DNA of 64,000 nucleotides from an uncultured Desulfobacterium sp. (lineage in GTDB: Bacteria; Desulfobacterota; DSM-4660; Desulfatiglandales; Desulfatiglandaceae). Below the pieces are notes generated by a model. The model saw only the letters and a program-made list of their open reading frames with translations, was not told where the DNA came from and made no database searches. The position numbers and the translations under genes were made by a program. The first letter of the stretch is position 1. Every line of letters begins with the position of its first letter. Positions 9,101 through 17,459 of the stretch are shown piece after piece. Location of the stretch: contig LT984854.1 of assembly GCA_900258555.1 (NCBI GenBank), positions 2,086,975 to 2,150,974 of the forward strand, in the 5' to 3' direction.

Positions 9101-10165
9101 ATGGAAAAACTTTATAAGACAATAGACTCTATCTGTCCTCCTGATGCGGAGGTTTTTAATGCGGCACTTAAGCGCCTGGCCGAGCAGGCCCGGCCGGCAG
9201 GGAGTCTTGGCGTGCTTGAAGGGTTATCCGCCCGGCTTGCAGGCATTGCAAAGACACTTGATGTTAAGTTGAATAATAAGGTGATTGTCATATGCGCGGG
9301 CGACCACGGGGTGGTGGCTGAGGGTGTCAGCCTCTTTCCGCAGGAGGTAACTGCTCAGATGGTATACAACTTTGTTAATGGCGGAGCCTCGATAAATGTG
9401 CTCGCCCGCCATGCAGGGGCACGTGTAAAGGTTGCCGATCTGGGTGTAAATCATGACTTTCAGCAGGATTTGCCCATATTTCACAAAAAGGTAAGAAAAT
9501 CTACATCAAACATGGCCATCGGTCCTGCAATGTCGCGGGAAGAGGCTGTGCAGTCTGTTGTCGCAGGAATTGAGATTGTAGAGGAACTCCTTGGTAAAGG
9601 CCCTGTAGATATCCTGGGGACAGGGGATATGGGCATAGGTAACACCACTCCGTCTTCCGCTGTTATCGCGGCGATCTCAGCCATTGAAGTGGAAAAGCTC
9701 ACCGGCCGCGGGACAGGGATTGATGATCAGGCGCTCAGCAACAAGATTAAGGTTATTGAAAGGGCGCTTGCTGTAAACCGGCCTGATCCTGACGACGCCC
9801 TCGATGTCCTTACAAAGGTGGGGGGTTTTGAGATAGGCGGCCTTGCAGGGCTCGTATTGGGCGCTGCGGCGCATTTCATCCCTGTGGTATGCGACGGGCT
9901 GATATCCACGGCAGGGGCAATGATTGCCTGTCAGCTTGCCCCTGCAGCAAAGGCGTATTTATTTGCAAGCCACAGATCTGTTGAGACGGGGCACCGGTAC
10001 ATGCACGAGCATCTCGGTCTTGATCCCCTGATTGACATTAAGTTCCGTCTGGGTGAGGGTACAGGTGCAGCCCTAGCCATGGAACTTCTGGATGCGGCGA
10101 CCAGAATACTTGCAGATATCAGGACATTTGACGAGGTTGCAATCGTAAATGCCCAGTTGCAGTAA
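9101..10165 (+). CDS. cobT: Nicotinate-nucleotide--dimethylbenzimidazole phosphoribosyltransferase
   Basis: A 354-residue protein, the usual length for CobT. It makes alpha-ribazole phosphate from dimethylbenzimidazole and nicotinate mononucleotide for the lower ligand of cobalamin. Family motifs visible are the ARPAGSLGVLE segment, CAGDHGVVAEGVS, the GTGDMGIGNTTPSSA stretch, and the late FRLGEGTGAALA containing the catalytic Glu. The ATG at 9101 is preferred to a TTG at 9095 because AAAGGA ends eight bases before it. First gene after the riboswitch. Confidence 0.96.
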   Translation: MEKLYKTIDSICPPDAEVFNAALKRLAEQARPAGSLGVLEGLSARLAGIAKTLDVKLNNKVIVICAGDHGVVAEGVSLFPQEVTAQMVYNFVNGGASINVLARHAGARVKVADLGVNHDFQQDLPIFHKKVRKSTSNMAIGPAMSREEAVQSVVAGIEIVEELLGKGPVDILGTGDMGIGNTTPSSAVIAAISAIEVEKLTGRGTGIDDQALSNKIKVIERALAVNRPDPDDALDVLTKVGGFEIGGLAGLVLGAAAHFIPVVCDGLISTAGAMIACQLAPAAKAYLFASHRSVETGHRYMHEHLGLDPLIDIKFRLGEGTGAALAMELLDAATRILADIRTFDEVAIVNAQLQ

Positions 10166-10198
10166 ACGTGAACATATTAAGCAACCTGATTTTCAGAG

Positions 10199-10981
10199 AT
10201 GCCGATTATGAAAGGATTCATATCCGCTGTCAGGACCCTGACCATTATCCCTCTTCCTGGGAAAGAGGATGAAGACCTGTCAAAGGCCATCCCGTGGTTT
10301 TCCCTTGTGGGTGTCATCCTGGGCCTTATCATTTACGCTGCCGGCCGCTTGTGGCTTTTTCTCCCCATAAGCCCGTGGCACGCAGGAGGTGCTCTCCTGA
10401 TCTTGATCCTACAAACCTGGCTTACAAGGGGTCTTCACCTGGACGGCCTCGCGGACTGGGCGGACTCAATAGGCGGTTTTGAGCGGGAAAGAAGGCTTGC
10501 CATTATGAAGGATGTTTCCCTGGGCGCCTTCGGGGTCCTTGCCCTGATATTGGCCCTGATGGCCAAATGGCTTTTGTTTGAAAGGCTTCTGGCATCAGGT
10601 TCTTTTGTGTGGATTATTGCAATTATTGCTGTATCACGGGGTATGCTGGTTGAACTCCAGGTCACCCTCCCCTATGCAAGAAAACATGGCGAAGGTATGG
10701 CAGGGGCCTTTATCAATGGGGCCTCCAAAAGACACAGACTGATCTCTTTTATACTGACCTTTGCAATATGTATTGCATTTGGACCTGTTGGTATCGGTCT
10801 CTTCTTTTCTGCCTGGCTTATCACAAGGCTTTATGCGGCGCGCATAAGAAGTCAGTTCGGGGGAATAACCGGAGATCTGTTGGGGACTGCCAATGAGATA
10901 CTGGAAATATCCCAGCTGGCATTATGCGCCTTGCCGGGGCATGCTATGGTCTGTTATACAGGCTGGGGTTGGGTGTTGTGA
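10199..10981 (+). CDS. cobS: Adenosylcobinamide-GDP ribazoletransferase
   Basis: A 260-residue integral membrane protein of the CobS family, which joins adenosylcobinamide-GDP to alpha-ribazole (phosphate), the last step of the nucleotide loop. The conserved acidic motif LDGLADWADSIGG followed by RRLAIMKDVSLGAFG is clear, as are several hydrophobic helices. It ends with TGA overlapping the ATG of the next gene by one base, indicating translational coupling. A gene for cobinamide kinase (cobU/cobP) is not in the cluster. Confidence 0.95.
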   Translation: MPIMKGFISAVRTLTIIPLPGKEDEDLSKAIPWFSLVGVILGLIIYAAGRLWLFLPISPWHAGGALLILILQTWLTRGLHLDGLADWADSIGGFERERRLAIMKDVSLGAFGVLALILALMAKWLLFERLLASGSFVWIIAIIAVSRGMLVELQVTLPYARKHGEGMAGAFINGASKRHRLISFILTFAICIAFGPVGIGLFFSAWLITRLYAARIRSQFGGITGDLLGTANEILEISQLALCALPGHAMVCYTGWGWVL

Positions 10982-12072
10982 TGAATAAAGATAATGCGTA
11001 TGTTCACGGCGGAAATCCTGTTAAAGACATGGCGAGGCTGGGCGTTGCTGCCCGACCGGTGTTGGATTTCAGTGTCAACCTCAATCCATCAGGTTCTCCT
11101 CCAATAATTCGGGATAAGTGGCAGGAATTATTCAGCGCAATTGAGGGATACCCCAGTGTCGAAGGTACTGGCATTGCCCGTTATTATCAGGAAAAATTCA
11201 ATATCGCCCATGAAAATATCCTTGCAGGAAACGGCTCCACAGAGATGATATATCTCCTTCCGAGGGCTTTGGGGCTTAAACGTGTAGTAATCATAACCCC
11301 GTCATATCATGATTATGAGAGGGCCTCTTTTCTTGCAGGGGCCAAGGTTTCAAGACACCCTCTAATATCTGATGACGGATTCTCAAAGCTCAGAGCAGAT
11401 CAACTGATTACAGCCCTCAAAAGTGCAGATGCCTTGTGGCTGGGGCGACCCAACAACCCTACCGGCACTCTGCCGGACAAGGGGTTTATACTGGAAATTG
11501 CATCACAGTTTCCTGAAAAATGGGTGATCATTGATGAGGCCTTTATCCAGTTTGTAGAGGATTGGAGGGATGAGAGTTTTATTACTGGAAAATCCTTGCC
11601 CAATATTATTGTTATCCATTCCCTGACCAAGATATATGCACTGGCAGGTATAAGGATGGGGGCGCTGGTGGCAAACAGCGATGTAATATCGCGTATTAAA
11701 AAAGTCAAAGAACCCTGGTCAGTAAACGGCATGGCCGAGCGCATCGCACCCATGCTTCTTGACTGTGATGATTATGAGAGGAAGAGCTGTCTGGAGGTCT
11801 CAACAGAGCGCTCCAGGGTGATGAGACTGTTACAGAAAATAAATGGAATCAATCCTGTTTCCTCCGCTGCCAATTTTATCCTCTGTCAATGGACGAGGAC
11901 CGGCAACCTAGACGATCTACTGCGCCATCTGCTTTTTAACGGCGCATATGTAAGGGATTGCAGGAATTTCCCCGGCCTGGAAAAAAATTATTTCCGTGTG
12001 GGCCTGCGAAAAGAAAAAGACAACGACCGTCTGCTTAATATCCTTTCCGCCTTCAGAGATAATCCGGTCTGA
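10981..12072 (+). CDS. cobD: Threonine-phosphate decarboxylase / CobC-like aminotransferase
   Basis: A 363-residue class I/II PLP enzyme. The N-terminal VHGGNP and DFSVNLNPSG motifs are characteristic of CobD/CobC, which makes (R)-1-amino-2-propanol phosphate for the corrin side arm. The PLP lysine lies in HSLTKIYALAGIRMG and the cofactor Asp/Tyr region in GRPNNPTGTLP and IDEAF. The ATG at 10981 overlaps the cobS stop; an in-frame start further upstream would overlap cobS by nearly 60 bases and is less likely. It is followed by cbiB, which uses its product. Confidence 0.93.
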   Translation: MNKDNAYVHGGNPVKDMARLGVAARPVLDFSVNLNPSGSPPIIRDKWQELFSAIEGYPSVEGTGIARYYQEKFNIAHENILAGNGSTEMIYLLPRALGLKRVVIITPSYHDYERASFLAGAKVSRHPLISDDGFSKLRADQLITALKSADALWLGRPNNPTGTLPDKGFILEIASQFPEKWVIIDEAFIQFVEDWRDESFITGKSLPNIIVIHSLTKIYALAGIRMGALVANSDVISRIKKVKEPWSVNGMAERIAPMLLDCDDYERKSCLEVSTERSRVMRLLQKINGINPVSSAANFILCQWTRTGNLDDLLRHLLFNGAYVRDCRNFPGLEKNYFRVGLRKEKDNDRLLNILSAFRDNPV

Positions 12073-12075
12073 CAG

Positions 12076-13071
12076 ATGAATCATCCTGAACTGCCTGCTG
12101 TCATTTTGGCGGCCTTTATCTTAGACATGCTTATAGGCGATCCCCGTTACAGATGGCACCCTATAAGGATTATCGGCAACAGCATATCATCTCTGGTCGG
12201 TATACTGAAAATGACCGGGCTTACGGGAAGGGCCGGAGGGATCATTCTTGCCACAACAGTCGCGACTATTTTTGTTGCGGCCTACCTGCTCATGCAACTT
12301 GCCTTGGAACAGATCCACCCTCTGCCGGCCATGCTACTGGACCTGTTTTTGTGCTATTCCTTTCTTGCTGTAAAGGATCTGTCAAACCACACCAGACCGG
12401 TGATCGCCTGTCTTGAACAAGGAGATTTGCCAGGGGCCAGAAAGGCCGTATCAATGGTAGTGGGCCGCGACGTCAATTCTCTTGACCATACAGGTGTAAT
12501 AAGGGCCTCAGTGGAAACCCTGGCGGAAAATTTTGTGGATGGATTCCTATCCCCCATTTTTTGGTATGTTATTGCAGGATTGACAGCCTGCCTTGCGGGC
12601 CTTGATCCACTTCCCGCAGCGGTCTGCCTGATGCTGATATTCAAGGTTGCAAGTACGCTTGATTCAATGGTCGGCTACAAGAATGATGAGTTTTCCGGTA
12701 TCGGCTGGGCCGGTGCAAGACTGGATGACCTTATGAACTTTATCCCTGCGCGCCTGTGTCTTGTGATTCTTTCCCTAGGGGTGGCAATGACAGGGCTTGA
12801 CCCTGTCACGGGCTTTAAGGTTGCAATGAGAGACAGGTTAAAACATGACTCGCCAAACGCAGCCCACGCAGAGAGCTTTGTGGCAGGAGCTCTGGGAGTC
12901 CGTCTCGGAGGACCTACAGTATATTCTGAAGGACTTAAGAATAAACCCTGGCTGGCCGAGGATTACCCTGACCCAGGAATTGAAGACATACGCAGGGCCA
13001 CTAATATGCTCAATGCATCCGCATGGATCTCCGTTATTCTATCAGTTGCGGTCCTTGCCGTAAAAAACTAA
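12076..13071 (+). CDS. cbiB: Adenosylcobinamide-phosphate synthase
   Basis: A 331-residue membrane protein of the CbiB/CobD(P. denitrificans) family that amidates adenosylcobyric acid with aminopropanol (phosphate). Family hallmarks are DMLIGDPRYRWHPIRIIG at the start, SMVVGRDVNSLD, ETLAENFVDGFLSP and the SPNAAHAESFVAGALGVRLGG segment. It begins three bases after the cobD stop and closes the cluster cobT-cobS-cobD-cbiB. A GC hairpin with four T residues at 13076-13101 lies just after its stop and could end the transcript, though it is also the end of an insertion element. Confidence 0.95.
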   Translation: MNHPELPAVILAAFILDMLIGDPRYRWHPIRIIGNSISSLVGILKMTGLTGRAGGIILATTVATIFVAAYLLMQLALEQIHPLPAMLLDLFLCYSFLAVKDLSNHTRPVIACLEQGDLPGARKAVSMVVGRDVNSLDHTGVIRASVETLAENFVDGFLSPIFWYVIAGLTACLAGLDPLPAAVCLMLIFKVASTLDSMVGYKNDEFSGIGWAGARLDDLMNFIPARLCLVILSLGVAMTGLDPVTGFKVAMRDRLKHDSPNAAHAESFVAGALGVRLGGPTVYSEGLKNKPWLAEDYPDPGIEDIRRATNMLNASAWISVILSVAVLAVKN

Positions 13072-13072
13072 A

Positions 13073-13349
13073 CCACCCTCGACTATAAGTCGAGGGGTTT
13101 TATGAGGGGTCGATTTCAAATCGACTATCATCAGGAATCGGCTCCCCTTCTTGCTTTTGAAAATATTGCTGGATCATTTCGTCCGTGCAAAACATCACGA
13201 GTCCGTATCGCCACCGCACCAGCCATTCCGCGCTTCAGATATTTGTGAAGCCAGATTTGGTGGACTTTGAGGTCTGTTTTGGTATGGGCACCCAGTTGAT
13301 AACGTCGCATAGCGACATGTATTAACTTTTCTTCGCCTAAAGGCGAGGG
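13073..13349 (-). mobile_element. Internally deleted IS200/IS605-type element (non-autonomous remnant)
   Basis: The segment is bounded by two hairpins, CCCTCGAC/GTCGAGGG at 13076-13096 and TCGCCT/AGGCGA at 13333-13346, as in IS200/IS605 elements that are recognised through subterminal hairpins and lack inverted ends. Between them the minus strand encodes the head and the tail of a TnpA transposase with the middle missing. At about 275 bases it is a decayed or MITE-sized derivative. It lies just downstream of cbiB. Confidence 0.8.
13100..13310 (-). pseudogene. tnpA: IS200-type TnpA fragments: N-terminus and C-terminus fused out of frame
   Basis: From the ATG at 13310 the reading MRRYQLGAHTKTDLKVHQIW...KYLKRGMAGAVAIRTRDV matches the start of Y1 transposases (GAHT...L..H.VW..KYR..VL.G.VA.R.RD). 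It then runs out at a stop at 13131-13133. In a second frame the text DEMIQQYFQKQEGEPIPDD SRFEIDPS, ending at TAA 13100-13102, is a typical TnpA C-terminus. The central HUH and catalytic Tyr region is absent, so an internal deletion joined both ends out of frame. The protein cannot be active. Confidence 0.82.
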
Positions 13350-13369
13350 ATTTCAACCATCCCTGAAAG

Positions 13370-13490
13370 GGACATTAAATGTTAAATTTTTAATGTTTAA
13401 TGTTGAATGAAAGGAAGTTCCATCAATAATTAAGCATTAAGCATTCAAAATTTAGCATTAAACATTAAGCATTCAAAATTAATAATTATC
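13370..13490. repeat. AT-rich tandem/palindromic repeat cluster (TTAAGCATT units)
   Basis: Short units such as ATTAAGCATTCAAAATT occur twice and variants (TTAAACATTAAGCATT, AACATTAAGC, inverted AATGTTTAATGTTG) fill the stretch between the IS remnant and the acyltransferase stop. No reading frame is supported. It may fold or simply be low-complexity expansion. Confidence 0.6.
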
Positions 13491-14394
13491 TTTTCTCCTT
13501 CCTCCATGGCCTCTCAGGTCCGAACTGGCTGTCACACCACTTTGTCCCCTGATTCAACCGCTCTTCGAGGATCAGCCGGTATTCCTCCAGATCCTTTTTC
13601 TTTGCCGATATTGGAACCGTTATCGGCTCACCGTAATAAAACACTAACCGTGAAAATGGCTTTGGTATCATGTAACGGTCCCAGGAATTGAGAATCCAGC
13701 AGCGGTCCGTACTCCACAAAATCGGAATCAAAGGGGCTTGGGTGTCTCTGGAAAGAATGATGGAGCCTATCTTGGCGACGCGCGCAGGTCCGCGGGGGCC
13801 GTCAGCCAGCATCCCGCCCGTATCTCCATGTCTTATTCGCCCCGCCAATTCCCTAAGGGCATCCATGCCTCCCCGTGTAGAAGAGCCCCGGACATTCTTA
13901 AAACCAAGCCATTTTGCCACCCTGGCGGCGTACTCGCCGTCCCTGCTTTGACTGATCATTACGGTCACATGTCTCGCGCCAAAGTAATGAAAATGGTATG
14001 ACATCCGCTGGTGCCAGGTCACATATATGGCGGCGCCGCATGAATTTTCAATTGCTTCCGTCTCCCTTTGCCTCCCCTCCACCCTTATCACACGGCATGA
14101 GAGCATAAGGAGCTTTATAAACATCGCAACAATGGGAGGCAACACACGCAACAGGAAGGCGTCATACCATTTAAATGGAAATTTCGTCTTTTTTCCGGCT
14201 ATTGGTCTCACCTCGATTTGCAGTTCGGGAATATTAGACAATATCTTACAATTAAGCAAGGCAGTGTTTGTGTGTCTTGACTTTTTTATAACTTTTGTGT
14301 GATAGTGCCTGAACATTTTGCCGCAATCAATGGGGCTTGCCGCAGAAACAAAAAATGCGGGTCCGAATAACGGCGATAGTGAAACAAAATGCAA
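13486..14394 (-). CDS. Lysophospholipid acyltransferase family protein (DUF374 type)
   Basis: Up to 302 residues; the recognisable domain covers roughly residues 80 to 285. It has a hydrophobic segment (AMFIKLLMLSC), the acyltransferase block with VTWHQRMSYHF (His as the catalytic base), SQSRDGEYAARV, the RGSSTRGGMDAL motif, and the ADGPRGPARVAKIG block that is typical of the DUF374 branch related to lipid A acyltransferases. It probably transfers acyl chains to a lipid at the inner membrane. The first 75 residues have no family match that I recognise, and the true start may be one of several internal Met codons. Stands alone on the minus strand. Confidence 0.82.
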   Translation of the reverse strand: MHFVSLSPLFGPAFFVSAASPIDCGKMFRHYHTKVIKKSRHTNTALLNCKILSNIPELQIEVRPIAGKKTKFPFKWYDAFLLRVLPPIVAMFIKLLMLSCRVIRVEGRQRETEAIENSCGAAIYVTWHQRMSYHFHYFGARHVTVMISQSRDGEYAARVAKWLGFKNVRGSSTRGGMDALRELAGRIRHGDTGGMLADGPRGPARVAKIGSIILSRDTQAPLIPILWSTDRCWILNSWDRYMIPKPFSRLVFYYGEPITVPISAKKKDLEEYRLILEERLNQGTKWCDSQFGPERPWRKEKR

Positions 14395-14398
14395 ACTT

Positions 14399-14542
14399 TG
14401 AGACCTTTGAAAAATGGTCCATTTTATGCCAAATCAAGAAAGACGAAAATTTTAACCACAGGAATACATGGAGTATTTCGAGGATTAAAATTTGAGTCTG
14501 ACGCCGAGTTGGCTCAAAAGGGGGCGTTTTTCAAAGGTCTCA
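14399..14542. mobile_element. MITE with 18-base inverted ends resembling the nearby IS5-type end
   Basis: TGAGACCTTTGAAAAATG at 14399-14416 is matched in inverted orientation by CGTTTTTCAAAGGTCTCA at 14525-14542, 17 of 18 positions. No coding frame lies inside the 144 bases. The terminus TGAGACCTTTG recurs at 17889, in front of a broken IS5-family transposase, suggesting this MITE was mobilised by such an element. Confidence 0.75.
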
Positions 14543-14594
14543 CTTTGCGGCTTGGGCCGCGCAACTGTTAATACTTAAATAAAGAGGTGAACTT

Positions 14595-14882
14595 ATGCTG
14601 GCAAATTATGGATATAAAGATGGATCAGGAGATTTCTTTATCACTATTGACACTGATAAATGTGACGGTTGCGGAAAGTGTGTAACCGCTTGCCCAAACC
14701 AGGTCTTTGCAGTGGTTGACGAGGACCCTAATGATCCCCTTAGGGAGGAACCGGTAGCAATAGTTGCCGACAACAAAAAAAAGAAGATAAAATACGAATG
14801 TGGCCCCTGTAAACCGTCATCGAAACCCCCTCTGGCTTGCGTGGAGGCATGCCCTACAAGGGCAATCTCTCATTCCTGGTAA
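14595..14882 (+). CDS. Small 4Fe-4S ferredoxin-like protein
   Basis: A 95-residue protein with two Cys groups. The first, CDGCGKCVTACP near residue 25, is a classic [4Fe-4S] motif. The second, CGPCKPSSKPPLACVEACP near residue 75, has an eight-residue insert between the second and third Cys, so cluster geometry is atypical but known in some ferredoxin-like subunits. A lysine-rich linker separates them. A GAGGTG ribosome site precedes the ATG. It stands alone, so its redox partner cannot be named. It could be a general electron carrier or a subunit whose partner genes are elsewhere. Confidence 0.8.
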   Translation: MLANYGYKDGSGDFFITIDTDKCDGCGKCVTACPNQVFAVVDEDPNDPLREEPVAIVADNKKKKIKYECGPCKPSSKPPLACVEACPTRAISHSW

Positions 14883-14914
14883 AATCAGCTACCACAGGCT
14901 GAAGCCGATGGCTT

Positions 14915-15006
14915 GAGGGTCCAAGGTTTCTAGGTGTCAAGGGGCAAGTGAACAACGGGAAACTTCCTGCTATCGGACCCTTGAACCCTCGACCCCTTGA
15001 ACCCTT
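14915..15006. repeat. Dispersed intergenic repeat (CCCTTGAACCCT family), copy 1
   Basis: The stretch carries GAGGGTCCAAGG on the left and the partly complementary CGGACCCTTGAACCCTCGACCCCTTGAACCCTT on the right. A second copy of the same wording is at 56906-56980. Both lie just downstream of plus-strand genes, so they could form hairpins at transcript ends. Confidence 0.6.
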
Positions 15007-15053
15007 AAATGGATTGGGTTAGGCGCAACGCCTGACGCAATCCATTTATTATG

Positions 15054-15566
15054 CTAATTCTCTTTAATATATTCTTCAAAATCCCTTACAAAATCATCAT
15101 CCATAATTCCCATCTCTTGGATCGTGGCAGGGGGAAAATAGGAAAATTTCCCTGTTGCCTTTGCGCACAGTTCCCCTCGTCCGTTATGGATGGTTCCACA
15201 GATTGTAACTTCCCCGGGATTATCGAATTTAGTCACCCGCCCCTCGGCCTTTAATTCTTCGTTCACAAAGACGGGTCTGACAAAATCAATGCTCATGTTC
15301 TTTGTCAATACGATTATTTTATACAAATGAATGGCTGACCATCCCATTACCTCATCCAGTATTGTGGATATCACTCCACCATGAACAAGCCTGTTCCACC
15401 CGCAAAGATGTTCGGGGACCTCAATCCACGAAAACACCGATTTTTCGTCAGTATAAAATTTCATCTGAAGACCGAATCGGTTTGTAGGGCCGCAGCCGAA
15501 ACAGTGCTGATCCCAACTCCTCGTTGGAAGAAATCTGTATTCCTCTTTATCTCCCCTATTCCTCAT
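15054..15566 (-). CDS. Hotdog-fold thioesterase (PaaI family)
   Basis: A 170-residue protein with the motif order of PaaI-type thioesterases: HCFGCGPTNRFGLQM near residue 20, then WNRLVHGGVISTILDEVMGW near residue 55, where the HGG and the acidic residue of the following helix form the active site. These enzymes cleave acyl-CoA thioesters, in most cases of unknown physiological acyl group. It is alone on the minus strand, 43 bases beyond the cyclase gene. Function beyond thioester hydrolysis cannot be set from sequence. Confidence 0.85.
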   Translation of the reverse strand: MRNRGDKEEYRFLPTRSWDQHCFGCGPTNRFGLQMKFYTDEKSVFSWIEVPEHLCGWNRLVHGGVISTILDEVMGWSAIHLYKIIVLTKNMSIDFVRPVFVNEELKAEGRVTKFDNPGEVTICGTIHNGRGELCAKATGKFSYFPPATIQEMGIMDDDFVRDFEEYIKEN

Positions 15567-15577
15567 TTAACCTTCCT

Positions 15578-15609
15578 CAACTCGTAACTCGCAACCCGTA
15601 ACCCGTCCC
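15578..15609. repeat. Short dispersed repeat (AACTCGTAACTCGCAACCCGT family), copy 1
   Basis: AACTCGTAACTCGCAACCCGTAACCCGT sits between two minus-strand genes. Closely similar text, CGTAACTCCTATCTCGCAACCCGT, occurs at 58421-58444, together with inverted ACGGGTAACTACG pieces. It has no coding role. Confidence 0.5.
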
Positions 15610-17445
15610 CTACCACACTACATTATAAATCCTTATAGGATCATGTATCCCTTTAACTTTTATAGTGCCAATCTCCTCCGTCTTTATCATATCCTTTAAC
15701 TTGCTGTAGGTGCGCTGGGTGATCAATATCTGACCCGCTTTTGCCAGGGCTTCGAGCCGGGCAGCAACATTAACCTGGTTTCCTATTACCGTGTAATCCC
15801 TGTGCATGTCCGAGCCGATATTTCCTACAGTCATGAAAGCGGAATTGATACCGATTCCCACCCCAAGTTCATGGCCATATTCACGCCATTGGTCTTTAAG
15901 ATCTGCGATCTTTTTTTGCATGTCAATTGCCATATTAACGGCCCTCTCCCAGTGATCCTCCATCTGGATGGGATCTCCAAAGAAGACAACAAGCCCGTCA
16001 CCTACAATCTTATTCAACGTCCCATCGTATTGGTGGATGATCCTGATCATTTCCGACATGTAATTATCCAGAAGATGGAACAGTTCTTCAGGCTCCAGGC
16101 TGTCCGTCAGGGCTGAAAACCCCCTGATATCAGTAAAGACCACCGTCATCATCCTCCGCTTCGGCCCTGTGTCAAGACCATACCCTCCCTCAAGAATCCT
16201 GTCGGTCAGCTTGGGGGAAAGGAAACGTCTCAGCTCCTTGTATCTTTCCAGTTGGACAACCTGGGTTTTGACCTTTGCTTCAAGATTCTGGTTTAACTTC
16301 ATCAACTCGTCTTTCGCATTCTGAAGTTCCAGGGTCCGCTCTTCAACATTTTTTTCAAGCTTCCTTGCATAGTCATCCAGCATGGTCTTTGCAGATATCA
16401 GATCCAGATTGGTCTTTTCAAGGGTGAGATATGCAGTATTTTTTGCCTTGATGGTCCTTCTCAACTGATCAATTGTCTCTGCCATTTCTCTGCCTGAATC
16501 CCCTTGTTTTTTTGGGGAATTGAAGACATGCCGCAAGCGCTGAAAAAATGACAGATTATCATAAGTAACGATGAGGATAAAATAAGGCGCCTTGAATATC
16601 TCACCGGCAGTCAACAGAATCTGGCTTCCGGCCTGAACGCACCGAGTGATGAGAATAGCCTCTCTTTTGTCCCACGGACCAGGAGAATAATCCCGCGAAG
16701 GCCTGGAATATTTGCCCAAAAAGACCATCTTACCGTTGACTATCTCTGACTCCAACAGGATCCTTTCGCCTACCACCACGCGCCGGTCATCTGTCGGATC
16801 TTTAAGTGTCATAAAACCGTCTTCGATCTTCACATCGAGCCTGTAGGGCATAAAATCAGGGTCATTATTTAACAACACCACCGGGTCATAAGAATTAAGG
16901 GGCTGCTCTATCACGGCAGGCGCCAGGCCCCACATTGTAGGGATATATGAAATGATGCCCCTAAGATAGGGATCACCCATATAATTCCTGTTGGGACTAA
17001 AATCTTCGTGATATTGAACCTTCAATATGGCCTTAAACTTTCTTGCCCTCTTATCGTATACTGGGGGAAGAACAACTTCTATCTCTTTTGTATCATTAGA
17101 ATTGTTATTGAAAAACGGAAGCCTTTTTATCACATCTGCTGGCGTGGCAAAAAGCCTCATGAAATAATGGAAGCGCCCCCAGGCCTGAAGCTTGATAGAA
17201 GATGCACCGCAATTATAATAAAAATCAGGCTCGTCTATTAACCCCCTGGCCCTTCTGAATATCTGTTCATGATTTTCAAATGTGGTCCACTCATCTTCAT
17301 TTAAATAGAAGGCTTCCGCAGATGCATACTCCTCCGTAGGATATGAAAGACCATCAAAAAGCCCCTGAAAGCTGCCAATTTTGCTCTCCACATAAGTGGC
17401 GATGATCTTTGTATTGCGATTGCTTACACAATCAAGGCGGCTCAT
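15610..17445 (-). CDS. Class III adenylate/guanylate cyclase with N-terminal sensory region and coiled coil
   Basis: A 611-residue protein. Residues about 1-310 form a globular region I do not recognise (no membrane helix seen); about 325-400 are a long heptad-rich coiled coil; the class III cyclase domain occupies about 425-611. The metal-binding aspartates are present in FTDIRGFSALTD and in VGDGLVVFFGDP, and the DYTVIGNQVNVAARLE block supplies the transition-state Asn and Arg. It should therefore be an active homodimer making cAMP or cGMP in the cytoplasm. The N-terminal region presumably senses a ligand; a relation to acetoacetate-decarboxylase-like beta cones is possible but unproven. Confidence 0.88.
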   Translation of the reverse strand: MSRLDCVSNRNTKIIATYVESKIGSFQGLFDGLSYPTEEYASAEAFYLNEDEWTTFENHEQIFRRARGLIDEPDFYYNCGASSIKLQAWGRFHYFMRLFATPADVIKRLPFFNNNSNDTKEIEVVLPPVYDKRARKFKAILKVQYHEDFSPNRNYMGDPYLRGIISYIPTMWGLAPAVIEQPLNSYDPVVLLNNDPDFMPYRLDVKIEDGFMTLKDPTDDRRVVVGERILLESEIVNGKMVFLGKYSRPSRDYSPGPWDKREAILITRCVQAGSQILLTAGEIFKAPYFILIVTYDNLSFFQRLRHVFNSPKKQGDSGREMAETIDQLRRTIKAKNTAYLTLEKTNLDLISAKTMLDDYARKLEKNVEERTLELQNAKDELMKLNQNLEAKVKTQVVQLERYKELRRFLSPKLTDRILEGGYGLDTGPKRRMMTVVFTDIRGFSALTDSLEPEELFHLLDNYMSEMIRIIHQYDGTLNKIVGDGLVVFFGDPIQMEDHWERAVNMAIDMQKKIADLKDQWREYGHELGVGIGINSAFMTVGNIGSDMHRDYTVIGNQVNVAARLEALAKAGQILITQRTYSKLKDMIKTEEIGTIKVKGIHDPIRIYNVVW

Positions 17446-17459
17446 TATGCATCATCTCC

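Noticed and set aside
13076-13101. Dedicated terminator of the cob operon
   Set aside because: The hairpin is better explained as the terminal hairpin of the IS200-type remnant, although it may also stop transcription.
13380-13490. CRISPR-like repeats
   Set aside because: Units are short, irregular and AT-rich with no spacers of even length; a low-complexity repeat is a better reading. No CRISPR array was found anywhere in the window.
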